This document shows positions 46,601 through 54,645 of a stretch of 64,000 nt of DNA, one piece after another. Position numbers and translations under genes: made by a program. The DNA is taken from positions 1-64,000 of the forward strand of contig NZ_PNRF01000042.1 in the NCBI RefSeq assembly GCF_002879615.1, in the 5' to 3' direction. The notes beneath the pieces were generated by a model that ran no database searches, was not told the DNA's origin, and saw only the letters and a list, made by a program, of their open reading frames with translations. This stretch comes from Billgrantia endophytica (GTDB lineage Bacteria > Pseudomonadota > Gammaproteobacteria > Pseudomonadales > Halomonadaceae). Each line of letters opens with the position of its first letter. Within the stretch, counting starts at the first letter, position 1.

Positions 46601-46873
46601 ATGCGATCGAGCGCGACATCTCCCATTGCCAACTTCGATTCTGCCACCGGCATGCTGCGCCCACGCACACATGAGGACTGGCCTCTGGTGCCGTTCAGTG
46701 GCGGCACCGGTATCTGCCCGGGGCGTCACCTGGTGCTACTGCTGACCAGCAACATGATGGCGAGGCTGATCGAGGGCAGGAATCTGGAGTTGACCTCGCA
46801 TCGGCTGCTCGACAGCGAACCGATGCCGGCGCTGCTCAACAACTACGCCCTGCGCTTCAAAATGCATAGTTAG
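46601..46873 (+). pseudogene. Cytochrome P450 C-terminal fragment
   Basis: The 90-residue frame contains WPLVPFSGGTGICPGRHL, the haem-binding FxxGxxxCxG signature (Phe32, Gly35, Cys39, Gly41), then a typical P450 L-helix and the closing strands. The roughly 350-residue N-terminal part with the I- and K-helices is absent, so it cannot be an active P450. Curiously, AAGGAG lies correctly before its ATG, so the fragment might still be translated. Confidence 0.75.
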
Positions 46874-47307
46874 GCAACAGCGTCATGCTATGGCGTCTCA
46901 TCAGGATCGGGCGCTATCACCGGGGCGAAGACGTAAGCCTCGGCATCGATAGGCCGAGAGGACAGCCAGCGTGCCGTGCTGGAAGCCTGGGTGCAGGAGT
47001 GCCGTGGCTATCTGGGTATCGCGCTGACCGATACGATCACCCTGGATGCCTTTCTGCACGACTTCAATGGGCAACTGGTGGCCAAGATTTCTGATTCCTC
47101 GGGCAAGACCACGTGCCGTGACGAGGGCTACGTCCGCTACCTCAAGAATGCCTTTGGCGTGACGTAGGCGGGTGTCGCTTCATCTGCCGGGAGAGCATAG
47201 CCCGGGAAAACCCGGCTGCGCGCGAACGTGTGCGATGACGTCAGCCGGGGTTGACTGGCTACATTGGCTATCGCCAAGGATGTTCAAGCGGCCACGGACG
47301 GGACGGC
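46874..47307 (+). pseudogene. Gene-poor stretch with one unrecognised ORF fragment
   Basis: A frame open from 46937 to 47167 encodes [20 protein letters not shown] and a C-terminal part ending [12 protein letters not shown], with a natural-looking composition. It has only a GTG start without a convincing ribosome site, so I read it as the 3' piece of a lost gene of unknown family. A GC-rich hairpin (CCGGG-AAAA-CCCGG, about 47201-47214) follows. Nothing else was seen here. Confidence 0.35.
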
Positions 47308-47799
47308 TCAGCCAGCCTTGCGATTGATGTCAGCCTTGGCCAGCTTGGACAGCTTGTCGTCAGCCGCTTTCTCTTCCTTGAGCGTCTCGGCCAGGAGCTG
47401 TTTGGCTTCGGTATAGCCGAGCTGTTCGGCCAGCTCGCAGAGGGTGCCGTAGGTGGCGATTTCGAAGTGTTCCACCTTCTGCGCCGCACCAATCATACCG
47501 GCGTCGCGAACGGGTCCTTTCTCGGTGGACTCGATCAGTTCCTGTCCTTCCTCGATCAGGCTCTCCATCGCATAGCTCTTGATGCGCTTGACTCGTATGT
47601 CCGGAATGGAGTCTGCCGCCTTCTCGATTCGCTCCAGTTGACCTTGGGTCTCCTCGAGATGCTCCTTGAAGGCATCGGACAGCTTGGGGTCGTCGGCCGC
47701 TCGCGCCATCTTGGGCAACGCGCGGGTCATCTGTTTTTCCGCACTATTGGTTTCGGATAGCAGGCGGACGAAAAGCTCATTTGCACTCTTGATAACCAT
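47308..47799 (-). CDS. DUF892 / YciF-type ferritin-like protein
   Basis: This 163-residue, all-helical protein of the DUF892 (YciE/YciF) family has a ferritin-like four-helix core with Glu and His at the expected metal-ligand spots: ETNSAEKQM (about 16-24), HLEETQGQ (about 47-54), EEGQELIE (about 85-92) and KVEHFEIATYGT (about 110-121). Members are induced by osmotic or general stress. AGGGAG precedes the start at 47799; the longer frame upstream lacks one. Confidence 0.85.
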   Translation of the reverse strand: MVIKSANELFVRLLSETNSAEKQMTRALPKMARAADDPKLSDAFKEHLEETQGQLERIEKAADSIPDIRVKRIKSYAMESLIEEGQELIESTEKGPVRDAGMIGAAQKVEHFEIATYGTLCELAEQLGYTEAKQLLAETLKEEKAADDKLSKLAKADINRKAG

Positions 47800-47941
47800 G
47801 TTTTGCTCCCTTTCGCGATTGCATTCCATGCTCAGATGAGCTGTTTTCAACATAGCAGGCATACGGCGAGAGAGAGGCGCCGTACGGCAGGAAAGTTGTT
47901 AAGAGCGGTCGCCAAAAGTTGGCTTGTGTAAAACGGATGAA

Positions 47942-48292
47942 TCAATTGCTGGAGACGGGCGTCAGCGGCTCATCGTCCAGGTCCGGGTCGTGTTGGAAAT
48001 CCGCCTTGATGGCATTCTGGACGATCTGGACGGTGCCGCTTTTCTCTCCTTCGACAGCAAGTTCGGTGGGCTCGGCCATGCCGTTGATCGCGGTGGTGAT
48101 CAGTACCAGGTCATACCCGGCATCGCCGGTGTAGCGATAGGTGGCCTCATGACGAGTATGCTCATCGTCGAGGAGTCGTATGCCGCCCTCTTGGTAGGTA
48201 AACGCATCCGCGGGAACTTCCGCTTCTCTGTTGTCCGCTTCTCTTCCACGTTCGATACGTAGCGCCACGAAACCTGAAAGGGTGAAAGGCAT
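47942..48292 (-). CDS. Hypothetical protein, 116 residues
   Basis: I do not recognise this protein. From the start chosen (MPFTLSGFVALRIE) it has beta-strand-rich sequence, a YRYTGDAGYDLVLITTAING block and an acidic tail; no membrane helix. The N-terminus is uncertain because only a weak GAAG site precedes it; a longer frame to 48385 runs antisense through the Rieske remnant. Confidence 0.5.
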   Translation of the reverse strand: MPFTLSGFVALRIERGREADNREAEVPADAFTYQEGGIRLLDDEHTRHEATYRYTGDAGYDLVLITTAINGMAEPTELAVEGEKSGTVQIVQNAIKADFQHDPDLDDEPLTPVSSN

Positions 48293-48317
48293 GGCTTCGG
48301 CCTTCGTCCGTTGGGGT

Positions 48318-48500
48318 CTTGTCAGCGTAGACAAGCGAACAGAACGCCTCAAATTGTCTGCCGACTGCCCGTATATGAAATGCATCGTGCACTGGAACGC
48401 GGCCGAATCGACCTGGGACTGTCCCTGTCACGGCAGTCGCTTCGACCACCGATGGCGAGGTGATCGAGGAGTCGGCATATCCTCCTTTGTCACGGGCGGG
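48318..48500 (+). pseudogene. Decayed Rieske [2Fe-2S] domain fragment
   Basis: The frame reads CPYMKCIVHWNAAESTWDCP, then CHGSRFD. This is the Rieske cluster of FAD oxidoreductase-Rieske fusion proteins (C-P-H-L-x-C ... CPCHGSRFD). The first-motif His is replaced by Tyr, so a cluster ligand is lost. After RFD the sequence goes on in another frame as TDGEVIEE, the normal family continuation, which shows a frameshift. The flavin domain is absent. Its 3' part overlaps the antisense end of the CtaG-like gene. Confidence 0.75.
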
Positions 48501-49309
48501 GGCTCGGGCTGATACGGTGTCAAAGCACTCCGGTGCGAGGGCGACGTGCGCAACCACATCGTGAACAGCACGATGGCCAGCAACACCTCGGCCAGGTCGC
48601 CGCCGTAGTACATCAACTGAGCGGCGGCCTGGATTTCCTCCACGTCATGCCCGGTGCCCCGCGGCCATAGATAGCCGTACATCAACTTGCCGAGGATGGC
48701 ATGGGTGGCCATCGATACGAACAGCACGCCTAGCCGAAAGCGCATGCCGGGGGCATGAGGTGCGGCATCCGGCCCGGCGAGGATCGACCAGCAGAACAGG
48801 TAGCCGGCGACTAGAAAGTGCAGGTGCATCCAATGATGCAATGCAGGGTGCTGCAAAGTCGCCGCGTAGAGGGGCGTCAGGTAGAGAAGATACATGCCGC
48901 CGATATTCAGCAGCAGCGCGCTTAGTGGGTGGGAGATCGTCCGCACGGGCCGGCTCCGTAACACCATGACGACATGACGTGAGGTCCTGGGCGGCAGCGT
49001 GCGCAACAGCAGCGTGACGGGGGCCGACAGCACCCAAGCCAATGGCGCGAGCATCCCGATCAGCAGATGCTGCACCACATGAAGGCGCAGGTCGTGATGG
49101 GCCCAGGCCATGATCGGCGGGGCGAATGCCACACCCAGCAGCAGGCTTCCGGCGATGAAGAAGCCGGTGCGCCACCCACTCCAGCCACCCGTGGCAGGCC
49201 GCTGGCGATAGGCGGCGCTCAGATAAGCAAGCGTAATGAACAACAGCAGGATAAGCGGCAGCACGGCGAGCAGCGAGATATCGGCCGTGGTGCCGTTCGG
49301 TTCGTGCAT
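48428..49309 (-). CDS. CtaG-like cytochrome c oxidase assembly membrane protein
   Basis: This 293-residue polytopic protein of the caa3-type CtaG family has about seven membrane helices. Conserved His-rich stretches include MAWAHHDLRLHVVQHLLIGM (about 68-87), HPALHHWMHLHFLVAGYLF (about 153-171) and MATHAILGK. CtaG proteins help to insert copper into cytochrome oxidase. The last 20 or so residues (PRSPRHRWSKRLP) are read from the antisense strand of the Rieske remnant, so the C-terminus was probably altered by that event. It ends two bases from the DUF2243 gene, which lies upstream in the same operon. Confidence 0.85.
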   Translation of the reverse strand: MHEPNGTTADISLLAVLPLILLLFITLAYLSAAYRQRPATGGWSGWRTGFFIAGSLLLGVAFAPPIMAWAHHDLRLHVVQHLLIGMLAPLAWVLSAPVTLLLRTLPPRTSRHVVMVLRSRPVRTISHPLSALLLNIGGMYLLYLTPLYAATLQHPALHHWMHLHFLVAGYLFCWSILAGPDAAPHAPGMRFRLGVLFVSMATHAILGKLMYGYLWPRGTGHDVEEIQAAAQLMYYGGDLAEVLLAIVLFTMWLRTSPSHRSALTPYQPEPPPVTKEDMPTPRSPRHRWSKRLP

Positions 49310-49311
49310 GG

Positions 49312-49770
49312 TTATTTCCGTTCGAGGCGGCTTGCCCGGCGATAGAGCCAGATCCCAACCCCGAGCAATACCAGCGCGGACAGATTCCAGGTCAGGTCAT
49401 AGACCAGCAGGTCGACGCCATAACGGATCTGGTGGATACGCAGCAGTTTGTGGTTGACGATGCCGTCGAAGAGCTGAAAGCCACCCATGCCGAGGAAGAC
49501 GCCGGCCCAGGCCCAGCTCACGGCCAGCTGACGCCGGCGGGCAAGGTCCGTCAGCAGAAAGAAGCCGGCAACGATGGCCAGCAGCTCTGCGGCATGCAGC
49601 AGCCCATCGGACAGGATGCCCACCGCGGGCGTGGCATGGTCGAAGAAGTGGTGCCACTGCAGGATCTGATGAAACAGGATCTCATCGATACCGGCCATGA
49701 CCCCGGCGCCTACCAGCACGGCATACCAGAGGGAGCGCCTGGGCGATGTGACAGGGGGTGGCGTTGCCAT
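49312..49770 (-). CDS. DUF2243 membrane protein
   Basis: The 152-residue protein has four membrane helices and the DUF2243 signature GIDEILFHQILQWHHFFD (about 28-45), FQLFDGIVNHKLLRIHQIRY (about 98-117) and a C-terminal YRRASRLE tail. The family commonly lies next to CtaG-like genes, as here; the conserved His residues suggest metal or haem handling in oxidase assembly. The function is not established. Confidence 0.85.
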   Translation of the reverse strand: MATPPPVTSPRRSLWYAVLVGAGVMAGIDEILFHQILQWHHFFDHATPAVGILSDGLLHAAELLAIVAGFFLLTDLARRRQLAVSWAWAGVFLGMGGFQLFDGIVNHKLLRIHQIRYGVDLLVYDLTWNLSALVLLGVGIWLYRRASRLERK

Positions 49771-49850
49771 CGTAGCATCCTTGCTCCATGGGAATCGTGA
49801 CTAACAAGGTAGGCTAGTCGGCGCTCGAAGCAAGGGCGCGACCTGGCAGT

Positions 49851-50170
49851 GATTTCACCCTGCTGTTCGAGCAGGCCACCATGTCGCTGGTCAAGGAGAT
49901 GCCCGTGCTGGCTGTTTCCCGGCAGCTGGAGATCACCGACAGGCGCCTGTGCCGAGAACCTGCCTAACGCCGAGGTCACGGTCGACGGGTTCCCTATCGG
50001 GCAGACGTTCACCAAGGCGCTGGATCTCGGGCCTGATCAACGCTCGTCTGGAAGGCATGAACGGTCTCTTCCAGGCGGCTAGATCACGCGTACGTGGCTA
50101 CCGGAACAAGGCCAACTTCATCGCCATGATCTACCTGATCGGCAGCCCTGTGGGGCGCCTCTGGGGGATG
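49851..50170 (+). pseudogene. ISL3-family transposase remnant
   Basis: Three consecutive pieces in different frames match one ISL3 transposase in order: FTLLFEQATMSLVKEMPVL (from 49851), NLPNAEVTVD and QTFTKALD (from about 49953), and GLINARLEGMNGLFQAARSR plus GYRNKANFIAMIYLI (about 50027-50150). Large parts between the pieces are deleted. Together with the surrounding intergenic sequence (49771-50231) it fills the gap between the DUF2243 and creatinase genes; nothing else was seen there. Confidence 0.8.
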
Positions 50171-50231
50171 GGGCTCTGGGATCAACATGTGGGGCACGAT
50201 TGTCGGCACTTCATCCACATTTCCCTCATCA

Positions 50232-50281
50232 ATGGAGGTATTTGCACTAGTCATTGGCCCAGGAAGCTATCTCTAGCCATA
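50232..50281 (+). promoter_or_regulatory. Conserved box 1 upstream of creatinase
   Basis: ATGGAGGTATTTG-N8-ATTGGCCC (50232-50260) followed by TAGCCATA (50274-50281). The same elements, with identical N8 spacing in the first part, occur at 52483-52526 between the LysR gene at 51573 and the symporter genes. This is the best candidate operator for that LysR protein. Confidence 0.65.
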
Positions 50282-50360
50282 GTCGTTATCACCACCAAAA
50301 GGGAGTGATATGCAACATAGGTGGAAAAAATCGTTGGCTTATAAAAAAGGAGAACAGAAG

Positions 50361-51569
50361 ATGAAGCTTCCGTCACTTATCGAGATTCCCAATGGAGAGA
50401 AGGTAACGCCGACCTTCTCGGATGACGAGATGCGGAAACGATTGATGGGCCTAAGGGAGTACATGGCAGCTAACGATATCGATGCGGTCGTCATGACATC
50501 CTATCACAACATCAATTATTTCAGTGACTTTGTCTATTGTAAGTTCGGACGCGACTATGGCTTGGTAGTTACCCGGGATCGGTTCACGACAGTGTCCGCC
50601 AACATCGATGGTGGGCAGCCCTATCGCCGCAATCGGCTGGGCGACAATATTGTTTATACCGACTGGCAGAAAGACAACGTCTTCAAGGCTGTCAAGCAGC
50701 TCTGCGAAGGCCGCAAGCGCGTTGGCGTTGAGTTCGATCACCTGACGCTACAGAATCAGCAGAAGCTCCTGACGGCCCTCGGTGACGTAGAGCTGGTTGA
50801 TATCGGGTCGCCAACCATGAAGATGCGAATGCTCAAGTCCGCCGAGGAGATTGCGCTGATTCGTCAGGGGGCGCGCATTGCCGATGTGGGCGGCGTGGCC
50901 GTGCGTGATGCGATCGTGGCCGGTGTGCCGGAGTACGAGGTGGCATTGGCCGGCCAGCACGCGATGGTGCGTGAGATCGCCAAGACGTTCCCGAACAGTG
51001 AACTGATGGATACCTGGGTATGGTTTCAGTCCGGCATCAACACAGACGGCGCGCATAATCCGGTGACCAGTCGTCGTGTGCGGCCCGGCGACATTCTAAG
51101 CCTGAACACGTTCCCCATGATTTCGGGGTATTACACTGCCCTGGAACGTACTCTGTTTTGCGAGCACGCCTCCGACGAGCACCTGCGACTCTGGGAGGTC
51201 AACTGCAAGGTCCATAAGCGTGGGCAGGAGCTGATCAAGCCAGGCGTGCGCTGCTGCGACATTGCTCATGAACTCAACGCCATCTTCGCCGAACATGACT
51301 TACTGCAGTATCGCACCTTTGGCTATGGTCATTCCTTCGGTACCCTGAGCCACTACTATGGCCGCGAGGCGGGCCTCGAGCTGCGCGAAGATATCGAGAC
51401 CGTGCTCGAGCCCAACATGGTGGTCTCCATGGAGCCGATGATCATGATTCCAGAAGGTCGCCCAGGTGCCGGGGGCTATCGCGAGCATGATATTCTGGTG
51501 CTCAACGAGCACGGAGCCGAAAACATCACCGGGTTCCCGTATGGTCCTGAGCACAACATCATCAGGTAG
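50361..51569 (+). CDS. Creatinase (creatine amidinohydrolase)
   Basis: The 402-residue M24-fold enzyme hydrolyses creatine to sarcosine and urea. It matches the Pseudomonas putida creatinase along its whole length, and the active-site residues fall at the same numbers: His232 (in DGAHNPVT), Glu262 (in ALERTLF) and Glu358 (in SMEPMIMIPEG). The near-identical GYGHSFGTLSHYYGREAGLE block supports substrate specificity. The start at 50361 follows AAGGAG; an in-frame ATG at 50310 lacks a site. Sarcosine produced can be used by the sox genes downstream. Confidence 0.95.
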   Translation: MKLPSLIEIPNGEKVTPTFSDDEMRKRLMGLREYMAANDIDAVVMTSYHNINYFSDFVYCKFGRDYGLVVTRDRFTTVSANIDGGQPYRRNRLGDNIVYTDWQKDNVFKAVKQLCEGRKRVGVEFDHLTLQNQQKLLTALGDVELVDIGSPTMKMRMLKSAEEIALIRQGARIADVGGVAVRDAIVAGVPEYEVALAGQHAMVREIAKTFPNSELMDTWVWFQSGINTDGAHNPVTSRRVRPGDILSLNTFPMISGYYTALERTLFCEHASDEHLRLWEVNCKVHKRGQELIKPGVRCCDIAHELNAIFAEHDLLQYRTFGYGHSFGTLSHYYGREAGLELREDIETVLEPNMVVSMEPMIMIPEGRPGAGGYREHDILVLNEHGAENITGFPYGPEHNIIR

Positions 51570-51572
51570 GGG

Positions 51573-52457
51573 TTAACAGGTGGCCAGAGAGGGTGGGGGC
51601 GTAAGATTTGCTAATCCTGCACGCAGGAAATCGAGAACGTGACGGGTTGCCACGCTAAGCTCCTGCTCTCGGTAGTAAAGGCCAATGCTGACCGACCCGA
51701 GTAGAGGTAGCCGATCTGTTTTGAGCGCAGTGGCCAAGTGTGGTGGAACCACCGAAGAAGCCATGGCAGTCATGCCTAGCCCCTCTTCAACGGCAGACAT
51801 TATGCCCGTCAGGCTAGGGCTGGTATAGACGATACGATAGGGCTGGCTGGCTTTTTCAAGGACTCTTTCCAACATTGTGCGATACAGGCACCCCTGGGGG
51901 TAAGCCACTAGAGGGGTGGCTCCAGTGTCTGATACGTTGTCGTGGCTCATTACCCAGGCCAGATGATCCAGACGGTAGTCCCGGCTATCCCGGTCCTCAT
52001 GCTCCTTTTCCGGCTCCATGACCAGGCAAATATCGTATTGGTGTTTCTGGAAGCGTTGATAGATGACTTTGCTGATATCACAGTCTACTTCAACCATGAT
52101 ATTAGGATAGGTTCGCGACAAATTGCGAAGTGCTTTTGGGAGAAAAGCCAGTTCAAAATCATTCGGAATCCCCAGTCTGACCCTACCCGACACGCTGTCT
52201 CCTCGGAGCCGGTCAACAATCCTATCATTTATTTCAAGTAACTGCTTTGCGACTTGGTAAAGGTATTCGCCATCTTCTGTAAGTTCCAGGCTGGACCCTC
52301 TTAAAAAAATTTGCGTATCGAGTAGCGTCTCAAGTTTCTTGATCTGCAAGCTGATGGCGGGCTGCGAACGTCCCAGTAACTCGCCGGCGCTTGTAAAGCC
52401 GCCCAGATCCTTGATGGTTACAAAAGTGCGCAGAAGGTCTGTCGGTATATTCTTCAT
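51573..52457 (-). CDS. LysR-family regulator of creatinase/symporter (inferred)
   Basis: A 294-residue LysR-type regulator: winged helix with TDLLRTFVTIKDLGGFTSA and LLGRSQPAISLQIKKLE (about 27-43), and an effector domain from about 90. It is convergent with creatinase (three bases between the stops) and divergent from the symporter genes. Conserved box 1 sits in both control regions, which suggests that this protein activates creatine use. The effector is unknown. Confidence 0.9.
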   Translation of the reverse strand: MKNIPTDLLRTFVTIKDLGGFTSAGELLGRSQPAISLQIKKLETLLDTQIFLRGSSLELTEDGEYLYQVAKQLLEINDRIVDRLRGDSVSGRVRLGIPNDFELAFLPKALRNLSRTYPNIMVEVDCDISKVIYQRFQKHQYDICLVMEPEKEHEDRDSRDYRLDHLAWVMSHDNVSDTGATPLVAYPQGCLYRTMLERVLEKASQPYRIVYTSPSLTGIMSAVEEGLGMTAMASSVVPPHLATALKTDRLPLLGSVSIGLYYREQELSVATRHVLDFLRAGLANLTPPPSLATC

Positions 52458-52480
52458 TATTTCATGCCTATTGTTGTGGC

Positions 52481-52527
52481 TTATGGAGGTATTTGGCTTT
52501 CAAATTGGCCCGATTTAATAGCCATAA
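52481..52527. promoter_or_regulatory. Conserved box 1, LysR/symporter divergent region
   Basis: ATGGAGGTATTTG-N8-ATTGGCCC (52483-52511) and TAGCCATA (52519-52526) repeat the creatinase upstream box. Here the ends form an inverted repeat TTATGG (52481-52486) / CCATAA (52522-52527). It lies 24 bases upstream of the LysR start and 78 bases before the small membrane-protein gene. Confidence 0.65.
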
Positions 52528-52604
52528 ATTACCTTGAAAGTGCCAGGTTAGGCAATGCAGTGGCAGGAGGCCAATTCTTTCAATGACAACAAGAGGGTCT
52601 GAAA

Positions 52605-52727
52605 ATGAATTCCTGGGTGTTGAGCACCTTTCTGGTGCTGACCTGCTACATGATCATTCATTCTGGTGCAGCCTACTTCCGAAGAGAGCTGAAGAAAAAA
52701 TCCACTAATGGCTCAATGAGGAAATAG
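52605..52727 (+). CDS. Small 40-residue membrane protein
   Basis: An ATG with AGAGGGT upstream opens 40 codons: one membrane helix (VLSTFLVLTCYMIIHSGAAY) followed by a basic tail FRRELKKKS. It ends two bases before the symporter start. Short single-helix partners precede several sodium/solute symporters, so it is probably a subunit or stabiliser of that transporter. Confidence 0.65.
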   Translation: MNSWVLSTFLVLTCYMIIHSGAAYFRRELKKKSTNGSMRK

Positions 52728-52729
52728 AC

Positions 52730-53518
52730 ATGGATGCATACACGCTATTCAACTGGGGTCTTTTGTTCATGACCTTTGGTCTGATGATATACCTCGGTTA
52801 CCTCTCATCTCGCTACATGAAAAGGGGCGACGAGGGGGGCTTCCTGGTGGCGGGGCGATCCCTCGGTGCCTTCGTGTCTGCAGGCACTATCGTGGCTACG
52901 GGTTTCAGCGGCTGGGGGTTCATGGGGTCGCCTGGCGTAACCTACCAGTTCGGTGCCATCGAAGTGCTGGGTAATTTCTTTTTCGCGCCCGCCATGGTGA
53001 TCGCCGTACTTTACTTCGCCCATTTTCTGCAGCGCCGGGCCATCGAGATGAAAAGCAACACCATTCCGGAGTACATCGCACAGATTCACGGTGGCGGCTC
53101 CATGGGGCGAGTACTGCAGGGGGTGGCGGCTTTCCTTACCATTCTTTTGCTGTTGGTCTTCCTGGTCAGTCAGATCAAGGCCGTGGGCTTGCTAGGGGCG
53201 AGCTGGCTGGGCATCGTGGCCCTGACGATGATGCTCTACGCCCCGCCTTTCATGCTCTCCTGGCTTGGCATCCTGGGTTCCGGCACTCTGCTGGCCAGCA
53301 TGATCGGGCCGGTGTTCATCTCCACCTTCTGGCAGGGTAGTGCCTGGGGGGCCCTCACGGCCATGCTGGTGGGCTTCTTCACTAGTGGCTATATGATGCT
53401 GTTCGCCGATGTGGGCTGGCTGATCGGGCCATTGACGGGGTGTGTTGTCTCGGCTACGTGCTATATCGGCGTATCGCTCATGATTCGTCCTCGGGTGGCG
53501 GAGCGACAAGGCATTTAG
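52730..53518 (+). pseudogene. Sodium/solute symporter with large internal deletion
   Basis: The 262-residue frame starts like a normal SSS-family symporter: first helix, then GDEGGFLVAGRSLGAFVSAG and TGFSGWGFMGSPG, the sodium-site region. It ends normally with the late helices and a GALTAMLVGFFTS loop. Family members have about 480-550 residues; the middle helices, including those around the substrate site, are gone. The break is near residue 158 (about 53,200) and is in frame, so a short product may be made, but transport is unlikely. Substrate was probably creatine, by neighbourhood. Confidence 0.75.
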
Positions 53519-53542
53519 CATCAATTGTTACTGCTCATGATC

Positions 53543-53570
53543 GCGCTGGGGTTCCTGAGAGCTCCAGCGC
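53543..53570. terminator. Candidate bidirectional terminator hairpin
   Basis: GCGCTGG (53543-53549) and CCAGCGC (53564-53570) form a 7-bp stem around a 14-base loop, between the convergent symporter and LysR genes. No T-run follows on either strand. Confidence 0.35.
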
Positions 53571-53572
53571 TG

Positions 53573-54469
53573 TCAGATCTTCAGCTCACTTTGCAGCAGG
53601 TCGCGCAGCAAGCTGAAGCTCGGACTGATATAGGCGGTGTTCCAGGCCGCTATGGTCTCGATGGTATGCTCTCGCTCCGCCAGGGGAACGATCGCAATAT
53701 CCTCACGCTTGAACTTCTCCACGCATTCAGAGTAGAGGGAGACCCCCATGTTGGCGGCGACCAGCCCAAAGATGCCGCTGCTGGTGCTGGCCTCCTGGAG
53801 GATCTTGGGAGTGAAGCCCGCCTGCATGCACATCCGGAAGACATAGTCGCGAAACTCCCGCCAGCCGCTCTCAGTTCCAAGAATGAATTTTTCATCTGCC
53901 AACTCCTCCATCCTCACACTTCCCCTCTCTGCTAGGGGATGGCGCTTCGGCAGGATGACGACAATTCGCTCTCTTGCGGAACGGTGGGTTTCGATGCCTT
54001 CGAGCGCCAGGGGGCCAATGAGGAAGCCGACATCGATATCATGGTTCTGGATGGCGTTGTGCTGCTCATGTGATGGCATGTAGACAAGCTCGATCGAGAT
54101 GTCGGGGTGCTTTTCTTTGAACAGATCTAGAATCCGCGGGAGCACGCCATTGATCGAAAAATCATTGTAGGCCACCGCAATATGTCCGATGTCACCCTCC
54201 GTGGCGCGTTGTGCAAGGTGGATCCCACGCTCGAAGTGGGTGAAGGCCTGCTGGCATTCCGCCAGAAACAACCTCCCGGCCTCGGTCAGCTCTACCTGCC
54301 GGGTGGTGCGAGAGAACAGTTTGGCCTCGATGCTCTCTTCCAACCCCTTGATCAAGCGGCTGAGTGCTGGCTGAGTTATGCATAGTGTCTCGGCAGCTCG
54401 CTTGAAGTGCAAGGCTTCTGCGACAGCTAGAAAGGCCCTGAGGTGGCGCAGGTCGAATCGGAAATTCAT
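53573..54469 (-). CDS. LysR-family regulator of the TRAP/amidase genes (inferred)
   Basis: A 299-residue LysR-type regulator: FRFDLRHLRAFLAVAEALHF and TLCITQPALSRLIKGLEE in the winged helix, and an effector domain with GDIGHIAVAYNDF. It is divergent from the TRAP transporter operon, and conserved box 2 lies in the spacer. The same box precedes the amidase gene at 57818, so it likely controls both. Start at 54469 is chosen by homology; the frame extends 15 codons upstream. Confidence 0.9.
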   Translation of the reverse strand: MNFRFDLRHLRAFLAVAEALHFKRAAETLCITQPALSRLIKGLEESIEAKLFSRTTRQVELTEAGRLFLAECQQAFTHFERGIHLAQRATEGDIGHIAVAYNDFSINGVLPRILDLFKEKHPDISIELVYMPSHEQHNAIQNHDIDVGFLIGPLALEGIETHRSARERIVVILPKRHPLAERGSVRMEELADEKFILGTESGWREFRDYVFRMCMQAGFTPKILQEASTSSGIFGLVAANMGVSLYSECVEKFKREDIAIVPLAEREHTIETIAAWNTAYISPSFSLLRDLLQSELKI

Positions 54470-54502
54470 GCTCACAATGTTATCAATCCAGGAAAAAACG
54501 GC

Positions 54503-54534
54503 ATTAGACGGCAATTGATACGCAGCATAGGCTT
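54503..54534. promoter_or_regulatory. Conserved box 2 upstream of the TRAP operon
   Basis: ATTAGACGGCA-N12-CATAGGCTT at 54503-54534, between a LysR gene and dctP-like gene. The identical arrangement with the same N12 spacing recurs at 57701-57732 before the amidase gene. It is the best candidate binding site of the adjacent LysR protein. Confidence 0.7.
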
Positions 54535-54645
54535 TAATCAGTCTAGTGACAATGAACAGACCTTAGTATAACGACAACGATTCGCACTCTGGTGGTATGC
54601 CATTCACATCTGAATCAATCATAACTCTGATAATGGGTGGATAAG

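Noticed and set aside
46498-46707. 70-residue N-terminal extension of the DUF1269-like protein
   Set aside because: It runs antisense through the P450 fragment and its presumed ribosome site; the ATG at 46497 has GGGAG and starts a normal N-terminus.
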